Shown here: piece by piece, positions 44,053 to 53,640 of the stretch | How positions within the stretch are numbered: position 1 is the first letter of the stretch | Layout: each line of letters starts with the position of its first letter | Assembly: GCA_900762355.1 (NCBI GenBank) | Contig: CAAFGE010000006.1 | Coordinates: 1 to 64,000 of the forward strand | Source of the DNA: an uncultured Collinsella sp. | GTDB taxonomy: Bacteria; Actinomycetota; Coriobacteriia; Coriobacteriales; Coriobacteriaceae | Length of the DNA: 64,000 nt | Direction: 5' to 3' | Translations under genes and position numbers: made by a program | Notes under the pieces: model-generated | Told to the model about the DNA's origin: nothing | What the model saw: the letters and a program-made list of their open reading frames with translations, nothing else | Databases searched by the model: none

Positions 44053-45078
44053 ATGGCACAGAGCGCGAACATGGATGCATCGGAGCTTGCACGCGACATT
44101 GCGGCCGGCCTGGCATCGGCAACGACGGCAACGGAGCGCGCGGCATTGGTGCCCGCAGAGCTCGTCGAGGCCATTCAGCAACTTAAAACCCAACGCGACG
44201 CGGTGATCCTGGCACACTATTACGTGGCACCCGAGGTCCAGGCTGTGGCCGATTACGTCGGCGACAGCTTCTACCTGGCTAAGCTCGCCAAGAGCCTGCC
44301 GCAGCAGACCATCGTGCTGTGCGGCGTGGAGTTTATGGGCGAGAGCGCCAAGCTGCTCAACCCCACCAAGACCGTGCTGCTGCCCGAGCCGGGCGCGGAC
44401 TGCCCCATGGCTCATATGGTCAAGCGCGAGACGGTCGACGCGGCGCGCGCCGAGTACGGCGACGACCTGGCCGTGGTCTGCTACGTCAACTCCACGGTCG
44501 AGATCAAGAGCTGGAGCGACGTGTGCGTCACCAGCTCCAACGCCGTCAAGATCGTGTCCGAGCTGCCGCAGCAGCATATCCTGTTCATTCCCGACCAAAA
44601 CCTCGGCCGCTTCGTAGCCGAGCAGGTGCCGCAAAAGCACGTCATTCTCAACAACGGCTACTGCCCGCGCCATCACATCATCACCGTCGAGCAGATTGTC
44701 GACGCGACGGAGGCCCACCCCGACGCGCTCGTGCTGGCGCATCCTGAGTGCAAGGCCGACGTCTTGGCCGAGGCCGACTACATCGGCTCCACCGCCGGCA
44801 TCATCAAGTACGCCGAGGAGTCCGACGCGAGCGAGTTCATTATCGTGACGGTCCGTGGCGTGCTCTACGAGCTCGAGCGCCGCTGCCAGGGCACCGGCAA
44901 GAAGTTCTACTTCCCCGCGGTGCAGCCCACCTGCGTCAACATGGATCTCATCACGCTCGAAAAGCTCGTGCGCTGCCTAGAGACGGGCGAGGGCGAGGTG
45001 CAGATTGGCGTGTCGGACGAGGCCGCCGATCAGGCCAAGCTCACGCTCGACCGCATGCTCGAGTACGCAGCGTGCTAG
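44053..45078 (+). CDS. nadA: Quinolinate synthase
   Basis: 341 residues from ATG 44053; GAGAGGGG lies upstream, and a TTG directly precedes the ATG. Motifs include LAHYYVAPEVQAVADYVGDS, VLCGVEFMGESAKLL, HPECKADV and VQPTCVNMD, which include the three cysteines of the [4Fe-4S] cluster. It condenses iminoaspartate with dihydroxyacetone phosphate to quinolinate. It is first in nadA-nadB-nadC-niaR. Confidence 0.97.
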   Translation: MAQSANMDASELARDIAAGLASATTATERAALVPAELVEAIQQLKTQRDAVILAHYYVAPEVQAVADYVGDSFYLAKLAKSLPQQTIVLCGVEFMGESAKLLNPTKTVLLPEPGADCPMAHMVKRETVDAARAEYGDDLAVVCYVNSTVEIKSWSDVCVTSSNAVKIVSELPQQHILFIPDQNLGRFVAEQVPQKHVILNNGYCPRHHIITVEQIVDATEAHPDALVLAHPECKADVLAEADYIGSTAGIIKYAEESDASEFIIVTVRGVLYELERRCQGTGKKFYFPAVQPTCVNMDLITLEKLVRCLETGEGEVQIGVSDEAADQAKLTLDRMLEYAAC

Positions 45079-45083
45079 AACAA

Positions 45084-45115
45084 TGCGGCATGAGGGACGG
45101 TCCCTTATGTCACAT
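45084..45115. repeat. GGGAC repeat between nadA and nadB
   Basis: GGGACGGTCCC (45094-45104) is a perfect short palindrome flanked by TGCGGCAT and ATGTCACA. It resembles the loop core of the GGGGAC-type hairpins but is embedded within an operon. Confidence 0.45.
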
Positions 45116-45133
45116 TCAAGGGAGAGGATTCCT

Positions 45134-46510
45134 GTGGAAACCAAGCAATACCCCGATATGGAGTGCGACGTCGTTATTGCCGGCTGCGGCGTGGCGGGCC
45201 TGTATGCGGCTCTCAACCTGCCGACGAGCATGCGCGTGATCATGCTCTCCAAGGGCGCTGTCGACGAGTGCGATTCGATGCTCGCGCAGGGCGGCATTTG
45301 CGTGCTGCCCGAGGGCTCGGACTACGATGCCTTCTTTGAGGACACCATGCACGCCGGCCACTACGAGAACCGCCGCGAGAGCGTCGACATCATGATCCGT
45401 TCGAGCCGCTCGGTCATCAACGACCTGCTGGCGATGGGCGTGGACTTTGAGCGCAAGGCCGACGGCAGCCTCGACTTTACCCGCGAGGGCGCGCACAGCC
45501 GCCCGCGTATCGCCTTCCATGCCGACATTACGGGTAAGGAGATTACGACCAAGCTGCTCCAAGCCGTGCGCAAGCTGGACAACGTGCAGATTCTTGAGCA
45601 CGTGGCCATGACCGACATTCTGACCGGCGAGCGCGACGGCGCCACGGTGTGCACCGGCGTCATCGCCGTTCCCGTGGACGAGGACGATTCGGCTCGTCCC
45701 GCCGACGAGCTGGTAAATGCCGCCGAGGGCGTGCATGCCGGCAAGCCGTTTGAGATTCACGCCTGCCATACGCTGTGGGCGACGGGCGGCATCGGTGGCG
45801 TATACGACCACTCGACCAACTACCCGCAGCTCACGGGCGACGCCTGCTACATCGCCCAGGAGCACGGCATTACGATGGAGCACCTGGACTACGTGCAGAT
45901 TCACCCCACGGGCCTGTTCTCGCCGCAGCCGGGCCGCACCTTCCTCATCAGCGAGAGTTGCCGCGGCGAGGGCGCAATCCTGCTCAACGCCGCCGGTGAG
46001 CGCTTTACCGACGAGTTGCAGCCGCGAGACGTAGTCGCCGCCGCCATCCGTGAGCAGATGAAGCAGGACGGTACCGAGCACGAGTGGCTGAGCTTTGCCC
46101 CTGTCGAGCGCGACGTGGTGACTGGGCACTTTGCCAACATTCGCGCACGCTGCCTGGAGGACGGCCGCGACATCTTGGACGAGCCCATCCCCGTTACGCC
46201 CACGCAGCACTACTTTATGGGTGGCGTATGGGTCGATAAGGACGGCCGCACCTCGATGCCCGAACTCTACGCAGCCGGTGAGACGGCCTGCAACGGCGTG
46301 CACGGCAAGAATCGCCTTGCATCAAACAGCCTGCTCGAGGCGCTGGTCTGGGGTCGTCGCGCCGCGTGGTATATGCGTACCGGCGAGTCGCTGGCCGTGG
46401 AGCAGGCGGGCGAGCCCGCGCTCGATGGCCGTCATCGCGCCCTGAGCGTCGACACCCTGGCAATCGATGAATTGGCCCGTGTCGCCGGCACGCAGGCCGT
46501 GGAGGAGTAG
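45134..46510 (+). CDS. nadB: L-aspartate oxidase, short form
   Basis: 458 residues from GTG 45134, chosen because AAGGGAGAGG lies six bases upstream; an ATG at 45107 is possible but lies in a repeat. The FAD-binding start is DVVIAGCGVAGLYAALN. LWATGGIGG, DYVQIHPTG and LISESCRGEGAILLN are typical of NadB/SdhA flavoproteins. It makes iminoaspartate for NadA. E. coli NadB is 540 residues; here the C-terminal helical domain is almost entirely missing, as in some clostridial forms. nadC starts three bases after the stop codon. Confidence 0.93.
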   Translation: METKQYPDMECDVVIAGCGVAGLYAALNLPTSMRVIMLSKGAVDECDSMLAQGGICVLPEGSDYDAFFEDTMHAGHYENRRESVDIMIRSSRSVINDLLAMGVDFERKADGSLDFTREGAHSRPRIAFHADITGKEITTKLLQAVRKLDNVQILEHVAMTDILTGERDGATVCTGVIAVPVDEDDSARPADELVNAAEGVHAGKPFEIHACHTLWATGGIGGVYDHSTNYPQLTGDACYIAQEHGITMEHLDYVQIHPTGLFSPQPGRTFLISESCRGEGAILLNAAGERFTDELQPRDVVAAAIREQMKQDGTEHEWLSFAPVERDVVTGHFANIRARCLEDGRDILDEPIPVTPTQHYFMGGVWVDKDGRTSMPELYAAGETACNGVHGKNRLASNSLLEALVWGRRAAWYMRTGESLAVEQAGEPALDGRHRALSVDTLAIDELARVAGTQAVEE

Positions 46511-46513
46511 ACC

Positions 46514-47374
46514 ATGAATCCCATTACCATGAAGCTCGTCGTCGATGATCTGATTCTGCAGGCTCTGCGCGAGGACATTACCTTTGAGGACGTGAGCACG
46601 GCGAGCGTGTGCCCCACGGCGCGTCCCGCCACGGTGGAGCTTATCGCCAAGGCCGATGGCATCATCGCGGGCCTGGATGTGTTCGCCCGCACCTTTGAGC
46701 TGCTGGATTCGCAGAGCTCGGTGCTGCTCGACGTTGCCGATGGCGACGAGGTGCACGCCGGCGACCATGTGGGTCAGGTGCGCGGCGATGCGCGCGTGCT
46801 GCTTTCGGGCGAGCGCGTGGCGCTCAACTACCTGCAGCGCATGAGCGGCATCGCTACCTACACGCACAGCATGGCCGCGGCGCTCGAGGGCACCAAGACC
46901 GTGCTCGTCGACACGCGCAAGACCACGCCGGGTATGCGTGTGTTTGAAAAGGCGGCGGTTGAGATCGGCGGCGGTAGCAACCACCGTTACAACCTGTCGA
47001 CGGCCGTCATGCTCAAGGACAACCATATCGACGTCGCCGGTGGTGTGACGCGTGCGATCGAGATGGCGCGCGCCCATGCATCGTTTACCACGACGGTCGA
47101 GATCGAGTGCGAGAACCTGGACATGGTGCGCGAGGCCGTGGAGGCCGGCGCCGATATCATTATGCTCGACAACATGACCCACGACGATATGGCAGCCGCG
47201 ATTGAGCTTATCGCCGGCCGTGCCAAGACCGAGTGCTCGGGCAACGTGGATGCCAACAATATCCGTGCGCTCGCCGACCTGGGCGTTGACTTTATTAGCT
47301 CGGGGGCGTTGACGCACTCTGCGCCGATCCTCGACCTCTCGCTTAAGCACCTGCGTCTGCTGGACGGTAAATAA
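46514..47374 (+). CDS. nadC: Quinolinate phosphoribosyltransferase
   Basis: 286 residues. VALNYLQRMSGIAT, DTRKTTPGMR and GGGSNHRYNLSTAVMLKDNH form the substrate pocket; IECENL and IMLDNM follow. It makes nicotinate mononucleotide from quinolinate and PRPP, releasing CO2. The stop codon overlaps the niaR ATG by one base (TAATG). Confidence 0.97.
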   Translation: MNPITMKLVVDDLILQALREDITFEDVSTASVCPTARPATVELIAKADGIIAGLDVFARTFELLDSQSSVLLDVADGDEVHAGDHVGQVRGDARVLLSGERVALNYLQRMSGIATYTHSMAAALEGTKTVLVDTRKTTPGMRVFEKAAVEIGGGSNHRYNLSTAVMLKDNHIDVAGGVTRAIEMARAHASFTTTVEIECENLDMVREAVEAGADIIMLDNMTHDDMAAAIELIAGRAKTECSGNVDANNIRALADLGVDFISSGALTHSAPILDLSLKHLRLLDGK

Positions 47375-47919
47375 TGGACGCCCGCGAGCGTCGCCGTGCC
47401 ATCATGGGCGTGCTCGAGCGAGCCAAAGACCCTGTCTCGGGCAGTGCACTTGCTCGCGAGGTGGGTGTGAGCCGCCAGGTTGTCGTGCAAGACATCGCCC
47501 TGCTGCGTGCCGATGGGCACGATATCGTGGCGACCAACCGTGGTTATGTGCTGCAGGAGGCCCCCAGCAGCCCCGCCGTGCCCACGCGCTTGGTCAAGGT
47601 TCGCCACAGCGTGGAGCAGGCGGGCGATGAGCTCACGAGTATCGTCGACGCGGGCGGCGCCGTGCTCAATGTAATCGTCAACCACCGCGTGTACGGTAAG
47701 ATCACGGCCGACCTGGACATCCGCAATCGTCGCGATGTTGAGCGCTACCTGCACGATATCGAGAGCGGCAAGAGCTTTCCACTACTAACGGTGACGAGCG
47801 GCTACCACTTCCATCGCATCGCGGCGGAAGACGAGCAGACCCTCGACGAGATCGAGGCGATACTCAAGGAGAAAGGCTACTTGGCGGACCTAATGCCCTA
47901 CGAAGACGATCTCTCTTAG
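47374..47919 (+). CDS. niaR: NiaR (YrxA) niacin-responsive repressor
   Basis: 181 residues. An N-terminal winged helix (about 5-60, SGSALAREVGVSRQVVVQDIALLRA) is followed by a 3H domain with histidines in VRHSVEQ, VNHRVYG and GYHFHRI that bind a metal and niacin. NiaR represses de novo NAD synthesis or niacin uptake when niacin is present. It is the last gene of the nad operon whose promoter carries a matching operator, so it likely controls its own synthesis as well. Confidence 0.95.
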   Translation: MDARERRRAIMGVLERAKDPVSGSALAREVGVSRQVVVQDIALLRADGHDIVATNRGYVLQEAPSSPAVPTRLVKVRHSVEQAGDELTSIVDAGGAVLNVIVNHRVYGKITADLDIRNRRDVERYLHDIESGKSFPLLTVTSGYHFHRIAAEDEQTLDEIEAILKEKGYLADLMPYEDDLS

Positions 47920-47936
47920 CCGACGCTGCATCTATA

Positions 47937-48003
47937 AGTTGCGGTGAAATAGTTCCTAAAATCGGCATCTAAGCCATAAAACAGGAACTATTCCACCGCA
48001 ACT
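47937..48003. repeat. TTGCGGTGAAATA palindrome (family 1, copy 4)
   Basis: The 21-base arms beginning AGTTGCGGTGAAATAG (47937-47957) and the complement at 47983-48003 flank a 25-base loop starting AAAAT and ending AAAAC. It lies 17 bases past niaR, between convergent genes. Confidence 0.9.
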
Positions 48004-48041
48004 GCCAAGGGTCTCGCTCCAAATTAGCTGCCCACACATGC

Positions 48042-48080
48042 AAAAGGAGGCCTCCGCGGCGATGCGGAGGCCTCCTTTTT
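48042..48080 (-). terminator. Bidirectional terminator between niaR and ferredoxin
   Basis: AAAAGGAGGCCTCCGC pairs with GCGGAGGCCTCCTTTT around GGCGAT. T runs lie at both ends. It is 40 bases from the ferredoxin stop on the minus strand and can also end niaR transcription. Confidence 0.92.
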
Positions 48081-48119
48081 GTGCACGGTGTACTTTTGAG
48101 TGTGCAAGTGGGGGAGTTG

Positions 48120-48305
48120 TTACTCCTCAACGATCTCGGTGATCGCGCCAGCGGGGCAAGCGTCCTGGCAAGCGCCACAGGCGACGCAGGAGTCCTCGTC
48201 AGCGACGGTAGCGACGTCCTGGAGCTCCAGAACGCCAGCGGGGCAGGAGTCGACGCAAACGCCACAAGCGATGCACTCGTCGGCATCAATTACGGGATGA
48301 GCCAT
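48120..48305 (-). CDS. 2[4Fe-4S] ferredoxin
   Basis: 61 residues from ATG 48305 with GAGAGGAAA upstream. Two CxxCxxCxxxCP motifs (CIACGVCVDSCP and CVACGACQDACP) bind two [4Fe-4S] clusters. It is a clostridial-type ferredoxin, a small cytoplasmic electron carrier for anaerobic metabolism. It stands alone between terminator and repeats. Confidence 0.95.
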   Translation of the reverse strand: MAHPVIDADECIACGVCVDSCPAGVLELQDVATVADEDSCVACGACQDACPAGAITEIVEE

Positions 48306-48527
48306 GGTAGTTTCCTCTCTGTTGACCGACGCTACAGGCGATGCGCGCCGGTTTGATTCGGGCAAAAACATACCACGGGAGCGACCGTTTGCAATACCCT
48401 CTGACCGGCATCTTCATACCGTTCGCCGAGTATGCCAAGGTTTACTAAAAAACGTGCAGGTGGGGCCGTTGAGCTGCGCAAATGTTAGCTAAAGGTGACT
48501 TGAAATATTGAGCTATTGAGCGCGCCT

Positions 48528-48639
48528 GCGGAAAGGGCATCCCGTTATTTGGTCGAAAAACGGGTCGCAGTTTCCGGTTGGGCCCGCTAGCGGAAACTGC
48601 GACCCGGTATCAGCTCTCAAAACGGGACGAGCTTTCCGC
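48528..48639. repeat. Nested GCGGAAA..CCCG palindrome (family 4, copy 2)
   Basis: Outer arms GCGGAAAGGGCATCCCGTT (48528-48546) and AACGGGACGAGCTTTCCGC (48621-48639) pair with a mismatched middle. Inner arms CGGGTCGCAGTTTCCG (48561-48576) and complement (48591-48606) pair perfectly. All four arms are variants of one block, GCGGAAA-N5-CCCG. Apart from this and the dnaK operator, the 595-base gap 48306-48900 shows nothing recognisable. Confidence 0.82.
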
Positions 48640-48764
48640 AAGGCAGCCCCAGGCACCCTCGGACCCAAACCTCAGCCATCTCTACATAGATCTCGATAGA
48701 TTTGCCTAGAACTCAAACAGCGCATCTACCTGCGCATTTAAGAACCTAAACTCTTGGTAATAAG

Positions 48765-48799
48765 AAATCTTATATGAATTGACTTAGATTTTGTATATT
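48765..48799 (+). promoter_or_regulatory. Putative HspR operator and promoter of dnaK
   Basis: AAATCTTATAT, five bases, then GACTTAGATTT and a -10-like TATATT (48794-48799). The same two 11-base blocks at the same spacing precede clpB at 57205. The outer AAATCT and AGATTT are inverted repeats. The core CTTATAT-N6-ACTTAG is only a weak match to the HAIR consensus of actinobacterial HspR (CTTGAGT-N7-ACTCAAG), so the assignment rests on the shared sequence and the linked hspR gene. Confidence 0.78.
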
Positions 48800-48900
48800 C
48801 CGGCCCATAAGGGGATACACTACATCCTGAAAGACAAGCCGAAACACCGCTCGGCAGACCGCCGAGTCGGTGCAAACGCACAAGAGAGAGGGAATTTCTA

Positions 48901-50793
<1,893 letters not shown>

Positions 50794-50795
50794 TC

Positions 50796-51638
50796 ATGTC
50801 CGCCCGTAAAGCTCGCACGGAGGCGGCCGCCGTTGGTGCCGCCCCCGTTGACTCTGAGGAGAAGGACGTGAAGATTCCCGTAGAGGCCGTTGACGATACC
50901 GAGGCCAACGAGGCCCCGGCCGCCGAGGCTGCCGAGAACCAAGTAGAGGATTCCAACAAGGAGGCGACGATGACCGAGGACGAGATGGTGGAAGCCGCTA
51001 TCCGCGCCGGTGAGGAAGCCGCCGACAACGACTTTAAGCTCAAGTTCGAGCAGGCTCAGAAAGAGCTTGCCGACGTGCGCAACGAGCTCGATGCTGCGGC
51101 AGAGGCTCAGAAGGCCGCCGAGGACAAGGCAAAGGACGCCACCGAGCGCACCGCCCGTCTGCAGGCCGACTGGGAGAACTTCCGTCGCCGCACCGCCAAT
51201 GAGCGTATCGCCGAGCGCGAGCGCGCGACCGAGAAGCTCGTCACCGCGCTGCTGCCGGTGGTCGACGATATCGAGCGTGCGATCGACCATGCCCGCAGCC
51301 AGGAGCTTGCCGACGACTTTAAGCAGTTCGTCGACGGTGTCGACGCGGTGCATGCCAAGCTGCTCGATGTGTTTGCGCACGAGGGCGTTGAGCCCATCGA
51401 CCCCAAGGGCGAGGCGTTCGATCCGCTCGAGCACCAAGCCGTGGGTCGCGTCGAGGACGCGTCGCAGTACGATGAGACCGTCAACGACGTGTACCAGAAG
51501 GGCTACCGCATGGCGGATCGCATCCTGCGTTCCGCGATGGTGACGGTGACCTACGGCGGCGAGAAACGCCCCGCACCGGAGCCCGAAGCGGCGCCCGAGG
51601 ATGCTGCGGCCGATACGGCCGAGAGCACCGAGGAGTAA
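50796..51638 (+). CDS. grpE: Nucleotide exchange factor GrpE
   Basis: 280 residues from ATG 50796, two bases after the dnaK stop. GrpE is usually about 190-210 residues; here about 60 acidic, Ala/Glu-rich residues precede the core. An internal in-frame ATG at 50970 is preceded by AAGGAGG and would give a 222-residue normal-sized protein, so either start may be used. The core has the long coiled coil (DFKLKFEQAQKELADVRNEL), WENFRRRTANER, and the beta-wing ending GYRMADRILRSAMVTV. It releases ADP from DnaK. Confidence 0.93.
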   Translation: MSARKARTEAAAVGAAPVDSEEKDVKIPVEAVDDTEANEAPAAEAAENQVEDSNKEATMTEDEMVEAAIRAGEEAADNDFKLKFEQAQKELADVRNELDAAAEAQKAAEDKAKDATERTARLQADWENFRRRTANERIAERERATEKLVTALLPVVDDIERAIDHARSQELADDFKQFVDGVDAVHAKLLDVFAHEGVEPIDPKGEAFDPLEHQAVGRVEDASQYDETVNDVYQKGYRMADRILRSAMVTVTYGGEKRPAPEPEAAPEDAAADTAESTEE

Positions 51639-51643
51639 TTGAG

Positions 51644-51675
51644 AAGGGCCCCGGGGCAACACCCGGGGCCCTTTC
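51644..51675 (+). terminator. Hairpin between grpE and dnaJ
   Basis: AAGGGCCCCGGG pairs with CCCGGGGCCCTT around GCAACA and is followed by TCT. It lies five bases past grpE, splitting the heat-shock operon. It could lower dnaJ-hspR expression relative to dnaK-grpE; the T run is short, so read-through is likely. Confidence 0.78.
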
Positions 51676-51745
51676 TGGCCTAGTGCCATATGAAAGCATG
51701 AGCCGCCGCCCGCTGGGCGGCGGATGAAACAGGAGAGGAGCTACG

Positions 51746-52711
51746 ATGGCTGCAGGCAAAACCTTCTATGACATCCTGGGCGTATCCAAGAGCGCCTCCG
51801 ACAAAGAGATCAAGAGCGCGTTTCGCAAGCTCGCGCAAAAATATCACCCCGATGCCGGCGGCGACGAGGCCAAGTTCAAGGAGATCAGCGAGGCCTACGA
51901 GACGCTTTCGGACGAGAAGAAGCGCAAAGAGTACGACCAGATGCTCATGTTTGGCGGCATGCCGGGCGCGGGCGGCGCGTATGGCGGCGGCTACGGTGCC
52001 GGCGCGGGTGCCAGCGGCTGGGGCGACATCTTCGACAGCATCTTTAGCGGCAACGGCGCCTGGGGCAGCGATTGGGGCTCGGGCTTTGCCGGGGCTGCGG
52101 GCGCTGCCGGTGCCGGCGCGGGTCGCAGCCGTGCTCGCAAGGGCGGCGACCTGTCGCTGACCGTCGATGTGACGGCCGAGGACGCGTTTCGCGGCGTGAC
52201 GCACAAGGTCACCTATCGCATTCCCTCGACAGGCGAGCAGCAGACCATTACGGTCTCGGTGCCCGCGGGCGCGGTCGACGGCGGCAAGCTACGCTACAAG
52301 CGTCGCGGCGAGTATGGCGTTGCCGGCGGCGAGCGCGGCGACCTGGTCGTGACCACGCATGTGGAGGAGCACCCGCTGTTTAAGCGCAAGGGTGCCGATG
52401 TGACCATGGAGGTGCCGATCTCGGTCTACGAGGCGGCGCTCGGCTGCACGGTGGACGTGCCCACGCCCGGCGGCGCGACGGTCCGTTTGAAAGTGCCCGC
52501 GGGTACCCAGACGGGCAAGAAGTTCCGCTTTAAGGAGATGGGAGCGCCCGACGTTAAGCACCGTGGCCGTACGGGCGCGCTGCTCGTCGAGATCAAGGTG
52601 CAGGTCCCCACGAACCTGTCCGATGACGAGCGCGATGCTATGACCAAGCTGCGCGAGGCCGACACGCGCGATTATCGCGAGAAGGTCAACCGTTACAAGG
52701 CGACGTACTAG
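51746..52711 (+). CDS. dnaJ: DnaJ-family co-chaperone without zinc finger
   Basis: 321 residues. The J domain (1-70) has HPD at 34-36. A Gly/Ala-rich linker (about 75-125) leads directly to the C-terminal substrate-binding domains (about 135-310). The four CxxCxGxG zinc motifs of type I DnaJ are absent, so this is a type II (CbpA-like or DnaJ2-like) protein. GGAGAGGAG lies upstream of the ATG. It lies between grpE and hspR as in actinobacteria, and works with DnaK. Confidence 0.93.
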   Translation: MAAGKTFYDILGVSKSASDKEIKSAFRKLAQKYHPDAGGDEAKFKEISEAYETLSDEKKRKEYDQMLMFGGMPGAGGAYGGGYGAGAGASGWGDIFDSIFSGNGAWGSDWGSGFAGAAGAAGAGAGRSRARKGGDLSLTVDVTAEDAFRGVTHKVTYRIPSTGEQQTITVSVPAGAVDGGKLRYKRRGEYGVAGGERGDLVVTTHVEEHPLFKRKGADVTMEVPISVYEAALGCTVDVPTPGGATVRLKVPAGTQTGKKFRFKEMGAPDVKHRGRTGALLVEIKVQVPTNLSDDERDAMTKLREADTRDYREKVNRYKATY

Positions 52712-52783
52712 GGCGGTCGTGGCGCACACCCGCGCCCGCGGGCTTATGATGGACGATAACGAGACGGAAAGGGGTCAGGTAGC

Positions 52784-53200
52784 ATGGCCGAGGACAATAG
52801 GAACAAACCGCTGTACATGATCAGCGTGGCGGCCGAGCTGACCGGCATGCACCCGCAGACTCTGCGCGTCTACGAGTCCAAAGGCTTGGTGAATCCCCAG
52901 CGCTCGGGCGGCAACACGCGCCTGTATTCGCGTGCCGATATCGAGCGCTTGGAGCTCATCAACCAGCTGACCGACGAGGGCATCAACCTCGCCGGCGTGG
53001 TGCGTATCCTCGATATGAAGGAGCGTGCTGAGGAGCGCGAGCGCGAGAACGAAAAGCTCCGTGCCCGCGTGCGCCAGCTCGAGGACGAGCTGCACGAGTA
53101 CAAGATGCAGAAGAAGATCACTGCCCTGGCCCCGCGCGACGGCTCGGTTAACCCCGAACAGGTCATGCGCAAACTTTTGGGCGCCGGCGGGGATCTCTAG
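52784..53200 (+). CDS. hspR: Heat-shock repressor HspR (MerR family)
   Basis: 138 residues. The MerR helix-turn-helix has YMISVAAELTGMHPQTLRVYESKGL and RSGGNTRLYS. A coiled-coil (RAEERERENEKLRARVRQLEDEL) provides dimerisation. HspR with DnaK as co-repressor turns off dnaK and clpB operons in actinobacteria. GAAAGGGG lies upstream. A structured element starts right at its stop codon (after TAG), as with pyrE. Confidence 0.95.
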   Translation: MAEDNRNKPLYMISVAAELTGMHPQTLRVYESKGLVNPQRSGGNTRLYSRADIERLELINQLTDEGINLAGVVRILDMKERAEERERENEKLRARVRQLEDELHEYKMQKKITALAPRDGSVNPEQVMRKLLGAGGDL

Positions 53201-53372
53201 GTTACGGCGTTTTACCAAACGCCGTAACCGGCCGACGCTGCGCGCCGCCCAGGGCGACAATTTGTCATTCAAAAGGCGAGGCATGACCAGAAGGTCAATG
53301 CCTCGCCTTTTTCATGCCAACTTGTTCGCCCTGGACGTCGCTCGCTGTCCGTCCTCTACCTGCGGCGTTGCC
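53201..53372 (+). ncRNA. Structured stop-codon-abutting element, copy B (after hspR)
   Basis: GTTACGGCGTTT-TACC-AAACGCCGTAAC starts immediately after the hspR stop codon. GACGCTGCGCGCCGCCCAGG and GCGACAA (53234-53260) pair with TTGTTCGCCCTGGACGTCGC and following bases (53322-53350). The apical hairpin is AAAGGCGAGGCAT-GACC-AGAA-GGTC-A-ATGCCTCGCCTTT (53272-53310). The tail CTACCTGCGGCGTTGCC is identical to copy A. The stem bases GAGGACGGCAT of copy A are changed to GGCGAGGCAT with matching changes on the other side. Confidence 0.78.
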
Positions 53373-53386
53373 TTGCTCCGGATGCG

Positions 53387-53490
53387 GTAGTCATTGGGGA
53401 CGTTCTTAAATGAGTGGTCAAGGGGGACACTCTTGCGGTATTTGGCACTTGGGGACGTTCCTTATGTGCCGGCACTTTGGGACACTCCTT
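53387..53490. repeat. GGGGAC-loop repeats (copy 4, double)
   Basis: GGTAGTCATTGGGGACGTTC, TAAATGAGTGG and GGGGGACACTC are followed by GGCAC-TTGGGGACGTTCCTTAT-GTGCC (53444-53470) and GGCACTTTGGGACACTCCTT. It follows the structured element exactly as at 33463. Confidence 0.75.
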
Positions 53491-53640
53491 GTCAAGAGAT
53501 TGGCGAAAGATGCTTGTCATGTACTTTACTGAGATAAAGTGAACGTGCAGATTCGTAACCCACTTGCAACCGTTCTATGGCACGATATTGAACGAATGTA
53601 TGCTATGCGCCCAAATCTTTTGGGCAGAGTGGGAGACAGT

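Noticed and set aside
53539..53640. GTG start at 53539 for the aconitase
   Set aside because: The extra 34 residues lack family resemblance and a ribosome binding site, and include a small hairpin; ATG 53641 has GGGAG at good spacing. Starts at 53596 or 53605 cannot be excluded.
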